Part shown: in pieces, positions 56,979 through 64,000 of the stretch
Numbering within the stretch: the stretch's first letter is position 1
Layout: every line of letters begins with the position of its first letter
The notes under the pieces: model-generated
What the model was told of the DNA's origin: nothing
What the model saw: only the letters and a program-made list of their open reading frames with translations
Databases searched by the model: none
Translations under genes and position numbers: made by a program
NCBI GenBank assembly: GCA_951640195.1
Contig: OX621175.1
Coordinates: 1,538,470 to 1,602,469 of the forward strand
Length of the DNA: 64,000 nucleotides
Origin: Porpolomopsis calyptriformis
Lineage: Eukaryota > Basidiomycota > Agaricomycetes > Agaricales > Hygrophoraceae
Direction: 5' to 3'

Positions 56979-59282
56979 ATGACAAACGTCACTGACCGGG
57001 AACAAGCTCAGCTTGATAAATCTCTGCCTACCCCGTGGTACAATACAAGTGTCGAACAGCTGGAAGATGAGAAAACCGCCGCCGATCTTCTAGCCGTTGT
57101 CGTTCTTAATGCGCGCAATATCTATGCTGCGCACGATCAACCGTTGGATCAGACATACTTGGATACTTCGGCTTGCAAGAACCTCCTTGCGGACAACCCA
57201 GAGCTTCTCATAATGCTCAAAGAAGCCCATTTAATGAAGAAATACCAGAAAATCCGTAACCACCGTATGCACCAACCCTGTTACCGCGACCTGTGTTGAC
57301 TCCATATCTCTTGCAGATTTGCTCAAAAAGATGACAACCCCGACTAATGCGCAATTTCTACCCGATGATCTGCCTGAGGCACCGTCGTCGCCCGAAAGGT
57401 CACCAATAACCAAACAGCGGATTGTTGGATTTCTGGAGGAGATTGAGTCAGAATTGCGGGAGTACCTTTTAGGGCAGCGTAAGCTACCCCTGTGGACCCC
57501 CGACGACTCATTCGATTGGTCCCGGGATCTTCATTTCAAAGATCTAGCGATCCCCTCGATCGACGGTTCGCCGAGCTTACTGCTGCATGATCTTGGTAGA
57601 TGGTCTAGTGGCAAGCATGAAATTTCAGGCCGAATTGACAGAATGTTCAGGAAGAATAGAAACATGTCAGTCAAGACTCCTTTCGATGTATTATAATTGA
57701 CAGCATTTTCCAGCCTACTCTGCAATACTTCAGGCTCGGGCAAGACAAGGTTGATTCTTGAAGGTCTATCTCATCGTTGGGGCCTTTACTTCACATGCGT
57801 TGCCGATCAGTCCACCATTGGTTCTAAGGACGTGACAAATATCATCTCTGACACTCTTGAACACACCAGCGGCTTTCACTCACCGCTACCTTTCTTTCTC
57901 GGTGGTGATTCTAAAAGATTTCGCGACGCACGCGATCACAATGAAGTCGTGGCCAAACGCCGGTTCGAACAGGTCCTACTGAGCCGTTTGCTAATCATGG
58001 AGAGGTTCCTCGCACTGGCCTATGAAATAGACTCAACATTAACGCAGAATCATCAACGTCTCTGGCTACTGTTACAAGTGACTCCCACCGCCATATGTTC
58101 ACGGGATATTTTTCACGAATTTGCGGCAGTCGGTTTGAGGCGGGCTCCCAACGAGGTTCTGGGGATGATCCAGACTGTCTTTAGCCGCATCATGGCACTA
58201 ATATCCGAGTCGGCATCATCCGAGGGGTATTTTTGTGCTATAGATGAAGAAGCCCAGTTCGCTGCCACTCGACATATGGGTGCGTTTGTATCTAAAGATA
58301 AGTATGAAGAAGAGAATTCTCGTGAAGATGGCGATGGCGAAACTAATCAATCTTCGCGGACTCCCAAGAAACGCCCAGTCCTGCGAGAGGTCGTGCGGGT
58401 GTGGCATGAGGTGCTTCCTCAGGCTACGTTTATTGTTTCAGGGACAGGAATGTCAATCAAGGTTGTCAACGAATCGTTGTCATCGGGTATCCTCAAGGAG
58501 CACAGGTCCTTTGAATTATTTACCGACACGGGATCTTTCGATACCCGTCAGGCTCAGGAAGAGTACGTGCGAAGGTATTTGCCTTTAGATTCCTGGGAAA
58601 ACGATACTCGTGAAGAGTTTCTTAGTCGGATCTGGCATTGGCTGCAAGGAAGGTGCTTGCACTTCTTTTTGCAGCATGTTCAATATTCGTTTAGGCTCAC
58701 CATTATTGCACAGGTACCGTTTCACAGCTACATACATCAGCCATCTGTTGCAATACGCGTATCATTCACCCCATCGGTTGCTAAATGCATATATTGATGC
58801 ATGTACGACTTTCACGCCCACCGATTTCCCAGCGTGTGCCGCTGCTGAGCCCGAGGTCCACCCTGATGTCATTCACAACAAAATGACTTTTGGCCGGTTC
58901 GATTTTGAGAAACTTCACAATAGTATGTTTTGCTTTGTACAACGTCCCCTTTCGATTTATTTAACCCATGAAACTGTCATAGAGCCAGCCTTGAAAGAAA
59001 CTATATCGGGCGTCGTTTTTCGATACATCATCCGCCGCAATGTACCTCTGCTGACCGAGGAAGAGAGGGAACTCATTGAACTTGGATTCGCTCGTTTTGT
59101 ACACTCAGAAATCAAGGCCGACGAACCATTGGTTATTCTTGCTGCCGCGAACTGGTTGAGTTCTTCGGGGTTCGACGCATGACATTATCTTGACGGCCAA
59201 CTTCGTAACAATGAAACGCGACCAGTAGGTCTCGAAGACTACATTGCTTGGAACTTCAGCCGAGCATTGAAAGAAGTAGGGA
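56979..59282 (+). pseudogene. Crinkler-like P-loop NTPase protein, nonsense codon and 3' interruption
   Basis: Fungal CRN-type architecture. An N-terminal header (MTNVTDREQAQLDKSLPTPW, TAADLLAVVVLNARNIYAAH) is followed by SPITKQRIVGFLEEIESELR, then Walker A in NTSGSGKTRLILEGLSHRWG plus LYFT (57725), a long helical region (VAKRRFEQVLLSRLLIMERF), CAIDEEAQFA (Walker B-like), LREVVRVWHEVLPQATFIVS plus GTGMS, and a C-terminal segment (FGRFDFEKLHN .. DEPLVILAAANWLSSSGFDA). A TGA at 59180 breaks a frame that continues HYLDGQLRNNETRPVGLEDY plus IAWNF, and at 59282 the large repeated element begins. Introns near 57275-57318, 57665-57720 and 58650-58710 look normal. Confidence 0.6.
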
Positions 59283-59596
59283 CTTCAGGGACCCATTATC
59301 AACAAAATGACCAAAATGCTGGCACAAAATTAATTCAAAATTCTTTGGGGGATCGTTAGGGCATCCCAATACAATCAGTTTAAGCCATAAATTAAAAAAA
59401 TCGGCGGTCCCATTCTTGAGATATATGTAAAATACTCCATTTATACCATTATGCAGCCCAGCTATTGTATTGCACTCTATAAATCACAATTTCATGTCCA
59501 TTCGATAGGCACAGTGAACTAATGGTGGGCCCACAGAAAATTCCGATTTTTAGAGCATTTGGTATGTCGTGGTGGAAGATAGTAAGGTTTTAGGAG

Positions 59597-61447
59597 GAGG
59601 CATAAGTATAAGTAGCTATAGACTGCTCTAAAAATCGGGGTTTCATATTCAATCGATAGCCCCAGTGTCATAGAGGTGGGGAATACAAAAATCCCGATTT
59701 ATGGACCATTTGGGGTACCGCAATCAGTGATATAAGGGGTATGGGGGGGTATATCTCCAACTTATCACAGAGCTCTTTAAAAATCAGGATTTTATGTTCA
59801 ATCGATAGCACTAGTGTCACAGATACTGGGAATACAAAAATCCTGATTTATAGACCATTTGGGGTACCGCAATAAGCTATATAAGGGGTATGGGGGGGTA
59901 TATCTCCAACTTATCACAGAGCTCTTTAAAAATCAGGATTTCATATTCAATCGATAGCAGTAGTGTCATAGAGGCTCGGAATAACAAAATCCTGATGTAT
60001 AGGCAGAATAAGGTACCGCAATAAGCTATATAAGGGGTATGGGGGGGTATATCTCCAACTTATTACAGAGGTCTTTAAAAACCTGGGTTTTATATTCAAT
60101 CAATAGCCCCAGTGTCATAGAGGTGGGGAATACAAAAATCCTAAGTTATAGACCATTTGGGGTACCGCAATCAGTTATATAAGGGGTATGGGGGGGTATA
60201 TCTCCAACTTATTACAGACATCTTTAAACATCATAATTTCATGTTCAATCAATAGCACTAGTGTCATAGATGCTCGGAATAACAATATATGGGTAGAATA
60301 AGGCACTCCAATAAGGTATATAAAGGGTATGAGGGAGTATATCTCCAACTTATCACAGACCTCTTTAAACATCACAATTTCATGTTCAATCAATAGCACC
60401 AGTGTTATAGATGCTCGGAATAACAATATATGGTCAGAATGAGGTACTGCAATAAGCTATATAAGGGGTATGGGGGAGTATATCTCCAACTTATCACAGA
60501 CCTCTTTAAACATCACAATTTCATGTTCAATCAATAGCACCAGTGTTACAGATGCTCGGAATGACAATATATGGACAGAATGAGGCACTGCAATAAGCTA
60601 TATAAGGGGTATAGGGGGGTATATCTCTAACTTATCACAGAGCTCTCTGAGCATCAGGATTTCATGTTCAATCAATAGCACCTGTGTTACAAACATTGGG
60701 AATAGTCCAATCATCATGTGTAGATAGACTGGGGTGCCGCAAGAAGTATACAGGAGGTAGGGGGGGGTATACCTTCAAGTTATCACAGAGCTCTCTGAGC
60801 ATCAGGATTTCATGTTCAATCAATAGCATTAGTGTTATAAACATTGGGAATAGTCTAATCCTCGTGTATGGATTGACTAGGGTGCCGCAATAAGTATATA
60901 AGATATCATGGGGTGGTATACCTTTAACTTATCAGAGAGCTCTCTAAGCATCGGGATTTTATGTTAAATCAACAGCATTAGTGTTACAAAGGTCAGGAGT
61001 AGTCTAATCCTCATGTGTGGAATGATTGGGGTATAGTATGTAAGAAGTATCGGATGATATACCTTCAACTTATCACAGAGCTCTCCGAGTATCAGGATTT
61101 TATGTTCAATCAATAGCATGAGTATTACAAAGGTTAGGAATAGTTCAATCATCACGTGTGGATTAACTAGGGTGCCGCAATAAGTATACAACAGGTATGG
61201 GAGGGTATACCTTCAACTTATCAGAGAGCCCTCTAAGCATCAGGATTTTATGTTCAATCAATAGCATTGGTGCTACAAACATCAGGAGTAGTCCAATCCT
61301 CATGTGCGGAATAATTGGGGTACCGTAATTAGCATGCAAGAGGTATCAGAGGTTATACCTTCAACTTCTCACCGAGCTCTCTAACCATCAGCATGTTATG
61401 TTCAATCAATAGCATTAGTGTGATAACATCCCAGAATAACCACATCC
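59597..61447. repeat. Terminal tandem array of about 12 units (element copy 2)
   Basis: Same unit order and lengths as 10870-12720, differing at only a few bases. Confidence 0.9.
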
Positions 61448-61538
61448 CCATGGGCAGACTGATTGGGGTACCACAATGAGCAGTGTAACACATATAGGTA
61501 GAATAGACCTGTGAATATATAATCTTCAAATCGATACA

Positions 61539-64000
61539 TTAGCTACTAGATTGCTCTGATCCTGGCTCATCTGTGTACTCTAATGAATCGGAATCGGAAT
61601 CAGACTCTAAATCTGCCCGTTCCCTAGCAGCCTTGACTCTTGACTGAGATCTACCTACTATATGTCTTCCTGAACCTGAATCTTCTCTCTCCACATCTTT
61701 CCTAGCAGCGTTCATTCTTGACCGAGTTATCCGCACACCACTCACCCCCTTTCTTCCCTCGTCTTTCTGGGCAGCCTTGGCCTTTGAGCGAGTAACCCTA
61801 ACCTGTTGCTCTTTCCCGCTCTCTGAACCTGAAGGATTGTTGTCTGCTTTCCGTCTCACAGGAGGCTTTCGTTTTTGGTAGATTTTGGCAGACTTTCGGC
61901 TCCGAATAGGTGGTTTTATCGATCTCCCCAAGGTTTCATCTAGTCGTCTCTGAAGTATATTCTTTGAAGCATGAGGCCTTTTTAGGACCTGAGTTCGTGG
62001 ACGCGCAGCCACCTCTTTCCCAATTTCTTCAATCCGATAGAACTTTGAATTCGAAATAAAGTTGATCTTGCCTGATTTCATCCCCCATATGACTTGTTTC
62101 CCCTTTTTATTCGATAGGCCACCTACAGGAAGGCATTGTAACTGGCCAAATATGTTGTCCAATTCACGGCAGAGCTGATCACCTTCATCCATATCCCAAT
62201 CCACAAGATATTGGTGGTAAGTGGAGATATATCCTCCAGGCTTGGTGTATGGTTTCCAGACTGAATTCTCTGGGATCTGGATAGTTTGTTCAGGGAAGAA
62301 GGTTGCCCGACGTGCTGAAAATGATAGATCACGGGAGTGACTCAAAGGAAGCTTTCCTTTAAGGCCACAGCTCGAAGGAAGGAATCGGCAACGGTCAATG
62401 CCTATGATATGCTGAATCGCAGGTACCGTCCAAGTCTCCATTGCTTCCTGAACTGTGGTTGGCTTGGGTAAAACACCTGCTGATGCAAACTGCTCTGCCA
62501 GACTTAGCCACAGCTGATGCGTGAACTCAACAAACAACAGCTTCGTGTAAAGCAGTTCAGGAGCTTCCCAGTCATCATCCAACCTCCATTCCCTAAGGAA
62601 AATCTCTGGCTCGGTTTCCAACAGTTTCTGAATTCTTGACCAAGATGGATCGGGACCCCAAGGGCACGCATCTTGCTGATACATTTGAATAAGGTGATAT
62701 GGCTGGTTGGCTTGAGTTGCCTGTGGCTTCTTCAAGGACTGTCCATACGCTTGGATAACCTCAGCTGGATCCTCCTCCGGTAGTTCTCTTAGAGATAGCA
62801 CTCCTTTCTTCAACTTGAGGTCGTGAAGAAAGAACATTCCGAACCTCCACATTATCGAACTGAAACGAAGGTCTCGCAACACATCATTCAAGAATGTGTG
62901 CTTTATCCTTGGCGTGACCATGGTGTGCTTAATCAGGTGGATGATAAGCGTAGCCATCATTCCATAGTTGCTTGGTCGATTTCGTGAAAGGTGTAGTTGG
63001 ACGTTTTGAAACTCTGCTAGCCTTCTTGCCAACAACTTGAAAAAGAGGCTCGACTTGATCCAAATGATAGGGTCAGATGACATATAGTCTTGTGCCTGGC
63101 AATCATTAGACATTTCTAGTTTGCAGTTATTTCGCTGCTTACCTTTTCAGATGCTACATCAAGAAGCTTTATAATGGCTAACCCACTCCCTCTAACTTCT
63201 TCTCTAACGCCGAATGACTGGATTTGAGAAGATTGAAACAGCTTTTTCCAGTGATCACAGCTAGTCATGAATCGGTCATTTGTCTTGACTGCATCACAGT
63301 CATCACATAGGTAGTTCGTTTGGCCAGGAAGTCGCACCACCTCAAAGCAAAGGTTGTAGCTGGATCGGAAGCAAAGGTGTACAAGCCGACTTTTCTTCAA
63401 CTTGGTTTCAGCCTGTCTCCCTCCATAAGCTCCAAACATGGCAGTATAATGGGTCATTCCTTTTTTCATCCCCATAAGGTCGTACGAGTCGTCGATCCTA
63501 TCTAACCTCCACAGCCCTACCAATGGCTCCTGATCCTCCCTAGAAGGAGGATGGTATGAAATCCCAAGATCAAGCAAGAGTTCTCCATGCGATCGGTCCT
63601 TCATATAATCCCAGTCCATGTTAGGAATCATCGAACAGAGTGCCTGATATATATTCTCGGTTGGGTGGTGCTGCTTAGAGAGCAGTTTGATACCTCGAGC
63701 ATCTACAACAAAGAAAAAGGACCCGAATCGGCCTAGGAGATCGGGCTGGTTATTTATGATGTCGCAGAGAGTGGTTCGCATGGAAGAAAATGCTTCAGGT
63801 GTGAGGGGAATGGTCTTGGTCGTACGTCTTGTCCCTATTTTCCATTGGAGATTACTGACGCTTGTAGGAAGATACTCCATAATTCCGGTGTAGTTGGCTA
63901 AAACCACTGGCAGAGCAGGCATGATCACTTGTGAGAACCACAACTCCTGTACCTCCCTTGGCATCAGAGTAGTCATTCTATGCGTTCCTGGGTCTTTCCT
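61539..64000 (-). CDS. Giant uncharacterised element protein, copy 2, partial
   Basis: Contains the last exon (from about 63093 to 61539) and, beyond the 47-bp intron, the 3' part of the preceding long exon. It is open throughout. It differs from copy 1 by about six amino acids in the last exon (for example Lys/Glu, two His/Arg, Gln/Lys, Gln/Arg and Ala/Val). The 5' part is outside the window. Confidence 0.8.

Larger units (their letters stand above)
59283..64000 (-). mobile_element. Large repeated element, copy 2 (runs off the window)
   Basis: Sequence from 59282 to 64000 equals 10555-15273 at a constant offset of 48727 with no indel seen. I noted 16 single-base differences. The insertion lies inside the 3' coding part of the Crinkler-like gene. 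Confidence 0.95.

Overview
The window looks like an accessory, repeat-rich stretch of a filamentous basidiomycete (Agaricomycetes) genome. Genes are broken by many short introns (about 47-70 bp, GT...AG with CTAAT-like branch sites). The recognisable families are fungal: a group III HAMP-repeat histidine kinase, ERG24, TRAPPC11, DUF6534 membrane protein, alpha-kinase, F-box-like, JmjC, a TET/JBP-like oxygenase, Ulp1 and a Crinkler-like P-loop protein. A genus such as Rhizoctonia is possible but cannot be proven from sequence alone.

Region 1 (1-8000) holds damaged copies of conserved genes. A histidine kinase lacks its receiver domain and is followed by an unrelated GGQHR-motif gene, one of whose introns is packed with ATGCGCAT palindromes. 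The 5' part of ERG24 and the 5' part of TRAPPC11 meet tail to tail near 5960, and both carry frameshifts. This suggests a decayed duplicate segment.

Region 2 (8000-18300) has a GC-rich minisatellite, then a Ty3-type gag with a nonsense codon, cut at about 10555 by a large mobile element. That element has a 1.85-kb terminal array of ~145-bp units and one very large intron-rich gene on the minus strand. The same element occurs again at 59283-64000 at a constant offset of 48727 bp and about 99.7% identity. There it interrupts a Crinkler-like gene. Most differences between the copies are CpG to TpG/CpA.

Region 3 (18300-29250) starts with a BAH-PHD gene and a sirtuin gene, divergent from the element gene. 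It also has three paralogues of an unrecognised two-exon domain, the middle one fused to a JmjC oxygenase.

Region 4 (29300-43000) holds an inverted (tail-to-tail) duplication of an F-box-like gene; a possible three-gene module of AT-hook protein, Ulp1/SENP protease and zinc-finger protein with an H1-like Ala/Pro/Lys linker; two poly(A)-tailed retroposons with clear target-site duplications; and a TET/JBP-like 2OG-Fe(II) dioxygenase.

Region 5 (43000-64000) has an alpha-kinase, a satellite of ~218-bp units with a three-unit higher-order period, a DUF6534 membrane protein, several unrecognised or broken genes, the Crinkler-like P-loop gene and the second element copy.

Taken together, chromatin and DNA-modification enzymes (BAH-PHD, Sir2, JmjC, TET/JBP-like, SUMO protease) sit among mobile DNA that shows a CpG-deamination signature. 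The strongest candidate for something undescribed is the large element with its giant protein and its possible sirtuin/BAH-PHD partners; its right end cannot be located here.
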